Positions 44,688 through 56,500 of a stretch of DNA of 64,000 nt are shown piece by piece. The DNA is taken from NCBI GenBank assembly GCA_004380135.1, contig QXCR01000033.1, forward strand, positions 1 through 64,000, written 5' to 3'. Source of the DNA: Stemphylium vesicarium (taxonomy: Eukaryota > Ascomycota > Dothideomycetes > Pleosporales > Pleosporaceae). The notes below the pieces were generated by a model that was not told where the DNA came from, did no database searches, and saw only the letters and a list, made by a program, of their open reading frames with translations. Position 1 is the first letter of the stretch; the number at the start of each line of letters is the position of its first letter. A program made the position numbers and the translations under genes.

Positions 44688-45347
44688 CGCCCTTAGACGG
44701 ATGTGATTACCCAGCATTGTTTATTCGGCGTTTGATACCCCCTCGTTTTTGCATATGGGCGGCGTTTTGGGTGTCTTTTATGGGGTACCAGTCGCCTCCA
44801 CCCTGGCTTGAATGACGGACTCCGTTTGAGTTCCAGCCGCCTGAAAGGGCAGGCTCTCGCGGGGTTTCTGAACACAGCCGGATAGAGGCGACTCTAGTAC
44901 GACCAGTCTGTTTTCGGGTTTGCGATTTTTCTTCTTTTCTTTCATGTACAAATGTCTTGAAGACGGCTGTCTCGGACGTGGTTTTCTGGAGACGCTTATT
45001 GCGTACGTTTTTTTCTTTGGAGACACTTGTTCCTCGCGGTATTGCTAGGGACGGTTGTCTCATACTTTTTTGTTTGCGAATGCTTTTCTTGTACAATTTT
45101 GTTCTTTTTGGACTAGAGACCATTGTCTCGTACGTTTGGTTAGCAGATGCTGTTGTTCCTGTATAGTTTTTGGAATTCCGAGTTTTGAGTTTTGCATAGC
45201 GATGAAGCTCACGTAGCGTAAAGAATGATGAATCATGATATCGCAGCCCTCTCCTTCATTATACTATTGAACGTGACGTCCCAAACTAAAGCCTCTCATG
45301 ATGATAACGATACACTCCCAGGTATAATACAAGATTCGGATAGTCTC
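44688..45347. other. Convergent 3' spacer between NBL1 and PPX1
   Basis: The middle of this spacer carries a degenerate repeat (listed separately). Minus-strand frames here are open but unsupported. Confidence 0.5.
44955..45170. repeat. Degenerate repeated motif in intergenic DNA
   Basis: Variants of a word recur: GACGGCTGTCTCGGAC near 44962, GACGGTTGTCTCATAC near 45050 and AGACCATTGTCTCGTAC near 45117. Between them lie T-rich stretches and related words (GAGACGCTTATTGCGTAC, GAATGCTTTTCTTGTAC). Spacing is irregular (about 90 and 67 bases), so it is a decayed repeat rather than a perfect satellite. Confidence 0.55.
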
Positions 45348-46772
45348 TCAATCCCACTTCATGATGGCCTCTTCGACAATTGGCTTGATGACCTTCCTGC
45401 CAGCGCTGGACTTGTGTTGCCAGACCATCTGCCTAGGCGCAAGCTCATCCACCCTGTGCCATGGCTGGAACTCAATTCCCTCCTCGTTGTTCTCAATCGC
45501 GTCCTTGACTAGCTCGAACAGCGAGTCGGCTTGCTCCTGATCGATGCGTACATCATCTCTGACCACAAGAACGACCTCCCTGATCTTCTCCTTGCTGCCA
45601 TCCTTGTAGTGCTTCTTGTATTTGTTAACCGAGACGGAGACATCGACGTCGGCTTGGGCTGTCCAGGCTGCGTGGACGGCAAACCAATCTGTAGTACGTT
45701 AGCTTGATGTTACTTTCCACATGGGTTAAGGGAAAGGGGACTGCTTACCAAACAACTCTTCAAAGTCGGTCTTGAGGATCTGCTCGTCCATTGAGTAAGG
45801 GATAGACGCGAAGCCTACGCTGACGGTGGGTGTGCGAGGGGAAGGCGTGTCGATAACGTCGGACTTCCAGTCACGGCGGAGTAGATCGTATAGACCAAGG
45901 TTGTCAATGTCCTTTTGCGCCTTGCTGAGTTCGTCGTCGAGATCCTCCATTACATCGTCTAGGTCTTCCTTTTTCCAGTTGCTGCGTGCGAGAATGCGCT
46001 TGGAGGTCTCGATATCGGACTTGGTGGTCTTCTTGCCTGACAAGCCGCCAGAGTCGATGGCAATAGCGCTGAGGATGAGTTCGAGCAGCTCATGCGGCAT
46101 GTGGTATTCTTCGTCCAGTTTCTCCAATTCATCGAGCATCTGACGCGCGACGAGGGTGGTGCAGCTCGCGGCTGTCTCGAAGATACGAGGCTCGGCATCT
46201 GGCGCAGTGCCTTGGTCTTTGTGGTGGTCGAATATGCTGACAATCTTCGCCTCTGCCCATTTCTTGAGGGGTGCAGCGTGATCAACGAGGACAATGCCCT
46301 TAAGCTTTGTGCTCAGAGTCTCAGGGTCTTCAGGTAGTTCGTCAAGCGTGAGCAAGTCTTCGTGACCAGGCGTCATCTGTGAATTGTCCAGAGCCAGCTT
46401 ATTCTCAGGCCTCAGGTCGAGTGCATGCGAGGGAGTCTGTAGGAGTGCGATGGCTTTGACGGGGTTCGAGGCGTTCATGGTCGAATGCTCGAGATGGTAG
46501 GCCCACGTCAGCGCGGCAGTCATCGAGTCCAAATCACCGCCCTCATTGCCCTGTACAAAAGTCCACTCAGACTCTTTTCCAGCTTGCCAGTCAATCAAAA
46601 ATTCCTTCTTGGTCTGGCGACTCCATTCGCTGAAGTGGCCGACTCCCAGCACTTTGGCGGACTGTCTGGTCGACGCGTCAAGAATAGATTGTTGCGATGC
46701 GCCTTGCTGGGGCATCGCGCCGACGCGGGTGGCGGCCATGAGGCCCGGTATGAGGGCGCGCACTGCTTTCAT
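45348..46772 (-). CDS. PPX1: Exopolyphosphatase, DHH phosphoesterase family
   Basis: Exon 1 is 46772-45749 and exon 2 is 45688-45348; the 60-nt intron (GTAAGC, branch GCTAAC, TACAG) joins EELF to DWFAVHAAW. The product has 454 residues. It removes terminal phosphates from polyphosphate chains. The metal-binding DHH motifs are visible in order: FVQGNEGGDLDSM, GIVLVDHAAP and VSIFDHHKDQG, then ETAASCTTLVARQML and LSAIAIDSGGLSGKKTT. The C-terminal DHHA2 domain runs from about VSVGFASIPYS to VEEAIMKWD. Budding yeast Ppx1 is about 397 residues. The N-terminal 35 residues (MKAVRALIPGLMAATRVGAM) could be a weak mitochondrial or secretory leader. Confidence 0.92.
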
Positions 46773-47750
46773 GATGTGTGGAGATGGAATGTGATGATAG
46801 GTAGGGATAGGAATTGTGGATGTTGTGCAATCACAGAAGCCATCATGGCTCAGCCTTCAGGCACGGAGGGAACCGACAGGGGTGCGACGACTACGTCAGA
46901 ACGTGGCCAAAGCGCGGCTGGCGGGGACGCGTATCAGCCCTACGGCGTGGTTTGTAGTGGACATTGTGCAATCTTGATAGCATGCTTTTTTCCTGCTGCA
47001 TCTGCTCGACTGAAAAGAAAAAAAACGTATTGAGATGACGCGAATTAGTGGATCCGCAGTCACATTCTTACACCCCTGCGAAGATCACAGTATGCCGTCC
47101 CGTCGTTGGCTGCCGGAAGTCGGTTGCATGCTTTCGAAGTTGAGGCATGCAGTGACAGGGAGCGGTATGTTGGCGCATGTGTCTTGTCGGTGTGGTGCAG
47201 ATAGGATGGGGTTCGGCTTCTTCTTGCAGCTCTATGCAGCAGTCAGCTGCCAGCGACAGAGGCTGGATATCTCCGCTCCCCGCATGATTCTCGCAGGTAT
47301 GACGTAATGTTTGATGGGCGCGGTCTGGACATGGCCGTGGTGGTGGAGTCAGGAGTGATGAAATTCCGCGGGTCGTCGGATCTTCGCACCAGCCGCTGTG
47401 GCCCAGCAACTACGACACGGAGGGCTTGAAGGCCGCGCGCGCAGTGGAAAGCTTGACTGCATTCTCCAAGCCGCTCTCCACTTTGCTCCTATTATTCAGA
47501 TTTGTTATCGTCCCCGTGCCAACCAATTCTTTCCTATACTGGCACTCTCCTAACCCGATTCCAAGGTGGCTGTCAAGGATCTGCGGGCTTGCTGCTGACA
47601 GAACAATGAACTAAGCCGTCGCCGGTCGAGGCCGGATCGCTGCACGCTTGGGCAGACTACTACTACATCTGCGCTCCCGCCGCTTCAACGGCGCACTCTC
47701 ACTAATAACCCTCTTTCCACGGGGTGTTCCTCGTCGCAATTGCCGCAACC
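46773..47750. promoter_or_regulatory. Divergent upstream region of PPX1 and the DUF2985 gene
   Basis: Nearly 1 kb between divergent starts. A Gly/Thr-rich plus-strand frame starting at an ATG near 46843 is open but has no recognisable product. Confidence 0.45.
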
Positions 47751-49775
47751 ATGGATCGCGGACACGACGAGCATGGACGTCCACCGGCGTCATCGACAGT
47801 CTCGACCACTACCACGTCTGGTCCGCACACAACTACTACGACGACCCACACTGCTGGCCAGGGAACTACCGTTCGCCATTCTGGCCCAAATTCCACTACC
47901 GTCACTCACCCTACCATCACCACAACCACACGGACGCCTTCTTCACAGCCCCCTACCGCACAGCAACCCGCACCCTCAGCGCCTTCCATTCCCCAGAGGC
48001 TGCGCAGTTCGTCGATTCGGATACGAAGACCCTCACATCAACCAAGCGCTTCAAATCTGCAGCAAACCCAGGAACCTGTCGCAGCGCCCGCACCAAATCC
48101 AGTCCAAGCACAGGCCATGGACAATAACACATGGCAATCTGGCCGGAGACGAAGTAGTTCTGAGCCACGCCCACCTCCACAGGCCATGTTTACCGACGAT
48201 AGCCTGCGACGTCAATTGACTGCAACCCCCGCACATCTGCAACCCGTCTACGAAGATGGCGTACAAGGAGCGAATCCTGCGGCCGGAAACGGTCCTCCAC
48301 CATCTCGGGGGGCCGGCGCCATGCGACGAGGTCTCACCCGCCAATCTTCAGCTTTCCACATGCGGAGGAACCAGAAGAATCCTAACCAAAATATGATGGG
48401 TGAGAACGTTGTCGATGTACTCGATGTAATCGGTTAGTATCCCCGTCACTCTTCAACTTCATATGCTGACCATCTCTCAGACCCCGAGGTGTCGGCTCTT
48501 ACCACCCTGAATAACGTTCAAAACTCCCTCTTCTTGCCCAACCTGCCCTGGCTCTACAACCGTCAGCCTACTTACGATCTCGGCCAAACGACGTCAGATT
48601 CCTCGGATGAAGAGATGGGCACAGCGAGGAGAGCGAGACGCGAAGAAGACCAGCTCCCGCAAATGACACAACAAGGCGAGGTAGAACAGGCAGCCAGTGG
48701 TGCAAGTGGAGCACGCGGAGGTCGCGGTGAACTGCGCCGGAACAACACCATCGACTCAATCTTGTCGACTATGGACGAAGGCCCAGGCCACCATTATGCT
48801 GTACTACCTCATGGTGCTTCTTTGTCAGGATGGACGGACGAGGAGAAGGAGGCTTTGGACGACCATGTGCGCCATCTACTCCACTCCCGACGCGCAAGGT
48901 TCAAGCGCACTATGAAGGGTTTTGGACGCTACGTTCGCAACCCCCTTGGCTTCATCGTCACGCTCTACTTCTTCCTCATCACCTTCTGGGGAGCAGCATG
49001 GGTGCTTTTCCTTATCGGCTGGATCTACGTTGGTGACCGACAGGCCTACTTTGTTGAAATTGCCGACCAGATTCTTACTGCCCTGTTTTGCGTCGTTGGA
49101 ATCACCATGTTCCCCTTTCGAATTGTCGACACGTACCACATGATTTTTGTCGCCTATTACGCGCACAAAACCTGGAGAATACGCAAAGAGCAGGGTCTGA
49201 AAGAACTCAAGGACCACAACGAACTACCAACTATGCCCCGGTCCACTGCCTGGGAAACAGGAGAGGCAGAAGAGGAAGGCGTAGAAGCACCAGTCCTAAC
49301 TGCTGAGGAGCAAAAGAAGCTCGAACACCACCAAAGCAAACTCGAAAAGTCACATACGTTCTACCGGCCGCACGAAACTTACACGCATAACGCTTTCTCC
49401 ATCAGACTACTTATCACCATCATCGTTCTTCTCGACTTTCACTCCATGTTCCAATGTGCGCTTGGTGGCACCACGTGGGGTATCTACTACAAAGTCCGCC
49501 CCAAGGAACTCACTGCCATTATCCTAAGTTTCAGTCTCACCTGCAACATCACCGCCGGCATCATCATCGGACGAGGCGACAGGCGCAGCCGCAAGAAGCT
49601 AGTCGTGGAGCAAATTGTCCGTCAAGAGATGACCGAGGAAGCCCTCAAGAAACTAAGAAAAGAACGTGGCATTAAGGCCAAGGGTCTGATGACGAAGAAG
49701 CAGAAGAAGAACTTGCAAAAAGAGATGGGTGAGGAGCCCAAGAACCCTCTCGATACTATTCTACATCGCGGTTAG
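47751..49775 (+). CDS. DUF2985 integral membrane protein
   Basis: Exons 47751-48432 and 48481-49775 (48-nt intron GTTAGT...TCTCAG) give 658 residues. The first 300 residues are disordered and rich in Thr, Ser, Pro and Gln. The membrane part begins after RFKRTMKGFGRYVRNPLGF: two helices (FIVTLYFFLITFWGAAWVLF and then the QILTALFCVVGITMFPFRIV region), a charged cytosolic loop, then two more helices (FSIRLLITIIVLLDFHSMF and LTAIILSFSLTCNITAGII). A basic tail follows (RRSRKKLVVEQIVRQEM). The RNPLGF...FPFRIVDTYHM pattern is that of fungal DUF2985 proteins, whose function is unknown. The start is an ATG in good context (GCAACCATGG). Confidence 0.88.
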
Positions 49776-51732
49776 AGAGAGCCGTTCCATTTATTGATTC
49801 TGATAGGAGGGAAGAGAGACTGGATAACTTCTTTTTTAATATTATACCCTCATGGCAGCTTTTTGGTCGCCTTACGTTCGTGTATGACGATACCACTATG
49901 ATGCTGTTTCATCCGTAATGTTTTTCTTAATTACTATGCTAGACGTTTGTATGGCTGTCGTAGCGTAGGACACACGCTATTTAGAGCTGGCCTTCTATCG
50001 CCATCTCTACGGCTAGTCATCTCCATGAAATTACATATATTTTTATCAAAGCTCATATCTCCTTTCTCCTGCAGTGTCATAGCAACTTTCTCTGCACATA
50101 AAGTTCCCATAAACCATGAGAACAGCCACTGCTCATCTCTACAATCTAGAACATTAACCAAAAACATTAAAAATAGCGCCCTTATATGTACAATTCTCCA
50201 GACCTCGTACAACAATAGCCCCCGCACCATCACCCTCTAACCTAGCCGGCCCCGCCACCACGTCCTCGCATCGAGGTCTCCTCCCTCCCTCCCTCCCTCC
50301 CTCCCTCCCTCATCCGTGCTATTCCCGCAAGCCCAAAACCAACAACAACGGCAGTTGGTAGCCCCCCTGTCTGAGCCCACAATTCGCGAGTCAAAAAGAA
50401 GAAAAAGAATGGTATGTGCTGTGCTGTGGAGCAAACCGTCCCATAAAAATCTAGCAACTAGGGCTAATAACCCAAAGCAGACAGTAGAAGGAGAAAGTAA
50501 GAAAGCGCACAGCCTTCCCTCACTGCACACGCAAGACTAGAAATAGAAGGCGAAACAATCGCGTTTTTAGTAGCGCTGCGCAAGTTGGAAACTTTGTTCT
50601 GCTTCTACCTGCACAGTTAGTACATCAGGTCATGCTGCATTCATTGTGTTGTGTGTGTTGCGTGTCGCGCTTGGAAAGAAAGAAAGAGAGATGGTCGGTC
50701 GATCACTGTGTGGGCGCAAACGGCAAGTCCCGGCTGCAACCCTTCCCTTTGGTTGCTTCCCAAGCCCAAAACGCCACAACCGCATAGTTTCACTAACCCG
50801 CTCACACGTGTCACTGGTGTGTGAAAGAATGGAGGAACATCTGGGCATCTGGAATCACACTGTCGTCATCGTCGCGAACGCCTGTAGTCGGTGTTTTGTT
50901 GCAATGACAGTCTATTCTTGTAGTGTTTTGAACTATGGAAGAAGATGTCTTTGCATACATGCTTTCTCGATCATCATTGGGGTTCTCTCACTCATGCTCG
51001 TGTGGCCCCAATAGAGAGAAAGGGTAGGGAAGAAAAAGGAATAACGCCACGTCAAAGGTTCCCAGCAGTGGGGATACTGATACAGAGAAGAAGAGGTGAA
51101 GAAGGAAAAAAGAAACGCTTAAGAAAATGATTCTTCCAAGGTAACCGGATCGTGAAAATCGCCTGCCTTTCTTAGAGGCAATATTGAGTGTAGAGAATAC
51201 TGGCTCATACCAAGAGAGAAAATCAATGATAGCTTTTTTTTAATCGTAAACCAGCCCTACGAAAGGGGCTTCCATACCATCCGAGCCATGGGTATAAGTT
51301 CATTACGCAGAGCGCCGCCGAGCGCCCAGTTTGATAGTTGTCAAAAGGTTCCACATAGGAGACCGGAAATGTCGCAGAGGGCCATGTCATGATATTTTTT
51401 CCATGTTGATAAGGTCGTGAGGGAGATTCGAAGATGATTAAGAAAGTTTTCGGTGGGTTCAACTAGTTATAGGCCCAGGCAACAAGTGGGCCAGAACGTG
51501 TACCCATGTCGGTGTAATAGCAGAAAAGCACGCACGCTTCGCATCCTTCGCTGAAAAACAAACAAACAGGATAAACATCCAGGGAGCGAACGTTGCGTGT
51601 CAGGCGCGGATCCCGTTTCAACAATGTATGCGTCGAGGCCTGTGAGCTAGCAAGCTACCTGGGTCCAGACCAGAGTCGAATCAATGATCAGAAGATCCCA
51701 TGCCGATTGCGTTCGAAAACAGGGCAAGTTCT
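49776..51732. other. Convergent 3' spacer, no gene supported
   Basis: Nearly 2 kb between the DUF2985 and bHLH genes. It contains a (CCCT)n microsatellite. Open frames on both strands are short and overlapping. Confidence 0.5.
50281..50310. repeat. (CCCT)n microsatellite
   Basis: About seven perfect copies of the tetranucleotide CCCT in a row, directly visible. Confidence 0.9.
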
Positions 51733-53501
51733 TTAGCGATGTGGGTGTTCATAGGGGCGCATGCCACCATACTCGACGCCCTGCATCGCACCTCCATGCG
51801 GTGGCCCCCACTGACCTGGCGGCTGAGGCTGTGCATGAATCGGTGGTTGCTGTTGTTGCTGTTGCTGCTGTTGCTGCTGTTGCTGCTGTTGCTGTAGTGG
51901 TGGGAGCACTTTGCCACCAGACGCGGGTGCTGCAGAATGTCCTTGTGCGAGATGACCAGTCATGCTTCCGTAGACGTGCGAGCTGCTGGGATCAACGCGA
52001 CGAAGAGCGTTCCATACGGCAGTCAGTTCAGAGCGTAATAGCTCGTTCTCTTCCTGCGCTCGTCGACTGTAATCGGCCTCAGGTCGCAAGCGGGCGGCTT
52101 CTGCGCGAACGGTCTGATATGATCCATTCAGACTCTTGATGTACTCGATGGCTGGTAGCAGGTTAGAGAAGTATGCGAAAGAGGTCACGACGGGGCTTAC
52201 CCTTGGTGAGTATTTCCCATTTGCTGGATTTGCTTCCAGGCGAATTTGGTAGGATGACATTCAAGTCATCAAAAAGGTTCTTCATCTCGCTCCTGCGTTT
52301 CCTCTCAGCCATCTTGTGGCTGATACGAAGCTCTGGTGTCCGGCTGTAGCTTCCGCTACCAGGCGTCAAGGGGTTTGAAGAGTCAACGGACTGCAGGTTT
52401 GTGATACTGCGATGTTGCATGGAGTGGTGGTGTGTGCTTGGAATGTCTGGGTCAGTCAGTAAGTGTGATGGCAGATGCATTCCGGGTTGCATGCCATCAT
52501 CCAGTCCTTGATCTAGCCGCTGTGGGCCTTGCGGCAGTCGTGAGTCAGTAGTATATATACTACTGTTGATGGACGTAGCAATGCTGTTTTGACGCGAAGG
52601 CACATTTGAGCGATCAATGCTAGACTCACCGCTGCTTGATGCCCTTTTGTCTTCATGATCAAAGTCGTCGGCCGGAAAGGCCCAAGCGTAACCCTTAGTC
52701 GGCGCCGAGGCCGTAGGATCAGGCATGCCAGACACACTCCTGGGATTTGGAGTAATCACCGGAGCACGTCGTGGAGGCTGGTTGGCGCGCGGACCGTTTC
52801 GGTTGGGCGACAGAGGCGATGTGCCGTTGGGGCGTGATTCAGGGTTTGCGATGCCTCGCTGCTGCTGAAGGTTGGAGACTAGCGAAACCCGCGATGCATT
52901 TTGGCTTTCATATGGTGACTGTGGGTGGAGGCTGAGATGGCCCATGCCCACATTCATACGGCTGTCGACGCTGCTGCGGCGGGAGTCGACGTGTGAGCCG
53001 GCATCAACACTTAATCTGTTGTCGAATCCTTGATTGAGCGACGGCAGAGCGTTGGGCTGTTTTTTGATCAGACGACTTCGTGACACGATACTAAAAGAAC
53101 ATACCTGGGATGACTGAGAGAATCCAGAGGGGTACCTCGCTGAGGATGGAGTATCCGGTATGGAGGCGCGAGAGGGTGAGTCATCAGAGGGATTGAGGAG
53201 CGTTTGCACCTGTAATCCCATGCCTGTGGAGACGGTGGATGAATCTGGACTGCACGTTAGGCCAACTTATAGACAATAGAAGAATTAAAAACTAACGCTT
53301 GCTTGGGGCGATAGACCAGTTACCAGAGTCGCGAACCTCGCGGGCTTCCGAATGCTGTCTGACCTGTGCTGAGTTTTGGTCGGTCGTAGCAAGACCGTTG
53401 GTGAGAGAGGAAAGTGGTGGCAGTGAATGCTGTCCTGGTGGCAGTTGGGCATGTGGCACTGCATTGCCATGCTGCGCTCGTTGCTGAATTGCGGAATCCA
53501 T
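51733..53501 (-). CDS. bHLH transcription factor with polyglutamine tract
   Basis: Four exons: 53501-53297, 53244-53105, 53056-52201 and 52151-51733, 539 residues. The introns are 52 (GTTAGT), 48 (GTATGT, in frame and stopless) and 49 nt (GTAAGC, branch CTAAC). The helix-loop-helix is built across the last junction: basic region RISHKMAERKRRSEM, helix 1 KNLFDDLNVILP, then KSSKWEILTK joined to AIEYIKSLNGSYQ. The His/Glu/Arg contact residues of E-box binders are present (H, E, R in HKMAERKRR). A coiled helix rich in Glu and Arg follows. The C-terminus has 16 consecutive Gln then Pro/Gly/His-rich sequence. The long N-terminus is Ser/Asn/Pro-rich. Similar fungal bHLH proteins govern development; the target is unknown. 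Confidence 0.88.
51847..51894 (-). repeat. CAG/CAA trinucleotide tract encoding 16 Gln
   Basis: On the coding strand the tract alternates CAG and CAA, mostly as a 9-base CAG-CAA-CAG unit, inside the last exon of the bHLH gene. The mixed codons suggest moderate stability, but length variation between strains is likely. Confidence 0.9.
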
Positions 53502-56500
53502 GGCAGACAGTGGAATCTGCTCACGAGCAGAGCGCGTTTAATAGTCGTGGGAAGCCCGCTTTTCAGTTGGTAGCGATAGGGACTTGGGTGCGTAATGGAT
53601 TACAGACTCAAGTGAGGGTGAGTGGGTGAAGCCAATGAAGATGCGAAGAATGAAGCTTGCAGGAGCACGGGTAATGCTCGGGGAAGGACCCGTGGGTCGT
53701 GAAGAAAGGGTCCAGAGGAGATGACGGAGAAAGTAAAAGAGGAGTAATGGACCGAGTCGAAGAGCGGTAGCAGCGTGGACTGGGGCCGCCAGAGCGAGGC
53801 CGGCTGGTGCTGGATGGTCGAGGGCGCGGAGGCACGGGATGCGGTTGGCTCCTCCCCCAAGGGACGATGGCAGTTGGTGAAGTGGGGCAAGACAAATGGG
53901 TGCCAAGACCGTCCCGACTCAAAGGGCAAGCGCGAAGCGATGAAGCACGCCGGAGAGCGCGACGACGACGACAGCGACGACAAACGTCAATTACTGGGAC
54001 TCGCGAGTATGCTGTAATGGCAGACGACGTCAAGTACACCTCTTGTAGCGAACGGCAGTAGCAGCACTAGGCCAAACAAGAAGAAAGCAATGCCACCGAT
54101 GCAAATGGGCCACGAGAGCCCTGTGGATCCGCGTCTCCAAAGAGGACGTGGCTGCAGTGCTCGTTCTGGGCGACCGTCGCTGGATCAGGGTTAACGAAGC
54201 AGCTCGGCCCCAGCCCAATTGGTACACAGGGTTCAGATGACGGGACCTGAAGTCCGGCACGACTGAGGAGGTGCACCGAAGACGGAATGCAGCACGCAGG
54301 CGTCAGGCGAGGCGTCGGGGCGGGCGCTCGACCACGAAACAGCCTGGATAGGACGATGCTTCTGAAGGAGCTGCTGAGCGGCGTGTCGTGGTCGTGGTCG
54401 TACACGACGAAGTGAGGTTCAGACTAGGCGGGCTGGAATGAGGTGAGGCGCGAAAAGAAACTCACTGCACCTAGCAGCATGTGCATGTACTAGATGCGCG
54501 TGGGACGAGACAAGGCACTCAGGCGTTAGGCATACATAGCAGACAACCGAGTCGAGTACATGTCGTGGAGAAGAAGGGAGGAAGGAGGGACAGCAGCAGC
54601 AAAAGACGAGTGTTGCGGCCGGGTGAATGAAAGAGCAGGTGTCGTGCCTTGCATAAACGGCCCCAGGCAGTTCCAAGGACGCGGGGGAGGGAACACGACT
54701 GGCGTGAGGGCAGCACAACAAAGCAGCGGGCAGCCGGCGGTCTGGACGTGTGTACGACACTCTCGGAAGGAGCCTTTGGGAGCGGAGGAGGTGCGGCGGA
54801 ACAGAGCAAAGCTAAAAGTCACGGTTGCGTGGAATCGAGTCGCCAGTGCCTGGGAACAGCCAATTAATGCATGTGCTGGTGCCCAGAACAAGAGGCCGAT
54901 ACACGTGGGAAATCGTTCAATCGAGGCCTCGTGTATCTCAGCAGCCCGTCTAGCGGCGGCTAGCTGCACTTTAATATGGGCTCCCTGTCTCTGCGCGTGA
55001 ACTGGTGCCCGCGCTTGAAGATGGGCGGTGCAGATGACTCGCACGCCCTCCACCGCTCGCCCGCCGTGGACAAGCAGCCGTGGGCGAGAGCGCCTTGCCG
55101 CATACTCGAGCGCAGAGCATGTGAATGCGAAGCGAAGGCCTCAGGACGGCCGGAGACGAGACGGCCTGGCTACTCCATGGCGGGCAGGCAAGGGCCTTGT
55201 AGTTTGTCGTCACTTTAGCCAAACCCGTGCTGCTAACCCGCCGCCCGCTGTACCGCCACGAGGTCCGCTAGCCCTCCACGCTCTGCTACCCAACCGGCGA
55301 ATGCGCCGAGCCCAAGCAAATTCTGCGACGGCCGCGCTCCAGTGACGATCCCTCATGGCACACCTGCAGCGCGCATCCCTCTGCTGCAAGCCTGCCTTTG
55401 CTGCCGACGCGCATCCTTAGCCCGTGCCCCATGCCAAACAAAACTTCGCCATACCTCGCCGCCTAGCGCCCTGTCGGCATCGACTGCCTGCTGCAGCCAT
55501 CCCGCGCTCCGAGGATCCGAGGACCCTCTACCTCCATCGTCTTCTCCCTGTCGTCTGTACATATACACATCTACCTCATGACTTCATCCACTGCTTCCCG
55601 TGACGCCTACCCGGTTCCCCAATCATCACACATTGATCGGCAAGACGTGATACAAACCCTTTGTCCTCTCTGCATCCGTGGTGAGAAACCCCCCCCCCCC
55701 CCCCGTCCGTGTCTCACTGGGGCCATCTGGCAGATCGTGGGTGACCGTTACATCCAAACAAACTTCAGCCCGCTTGTAATCATCTCAAGATCTGCAATGC
55801 ACCCGATTCTTGCTTGTCCAGGAAGCCGCGCCGATCTGGGGAGTAGTAACACAGGACATCAGGTGAGCAGCAGCATTGAACGGAAACTGAGCCAAGCCCA
55901 CCTGAGCAAACCATACAAATTACCATTACATATGCAGAGTAATAAGATAGTTCCTTTACAGGACTAAATCGTGTTGTTTTCTCTACCACTAAACCGATGT
56001 TTCTGGCCTCCCGAGTACCATGGCCTGCACCTATGACCGACCATGTCTCATAACTAACCCACACGTTACCGCCACAGATATACCCGCTACTACGCTGAGA
56101 TTAAACAGTCCACTTTCATCCATGGTTTTCCCTCCAACCATCCAATGCGCAGGCTGGTCGGCGGAGGACAAAGGATGCGATATCCGTGTGATGATTAGGT
56201 CACACAACGGAAGGCTAAACCCGCTTCTAATAACTCAACATTAGTGAAGGCGGAAACCGAATCTGGGTCATGGACGGGTTTCGTTGCCGCCTGCGTCTTC
56301 CGTCACAGTTGTTTTGCTTTAGTGTCACGCGTTCGGTTCAAGCCGGCCACGGTACTCTACACCACATGGCTGTGTCGCCCTCTCCTTGCGCTGTACTCGA
56401 CTTGACTGTGCTACCTCACGCAGACCCGACCACCAGGTTCAGACATCTAACGGCCTTGTGTCAGGTGCCAATACATGTTTTGTGCTCCAGCGCTCTGGTC

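Noticed and set aside
46843..47033. Small Gly/Thr-rich plus-strand frame beside PPX1
   Set aside because: It lies in the PPX1 5' region, has no domain and its end is not protein-like.
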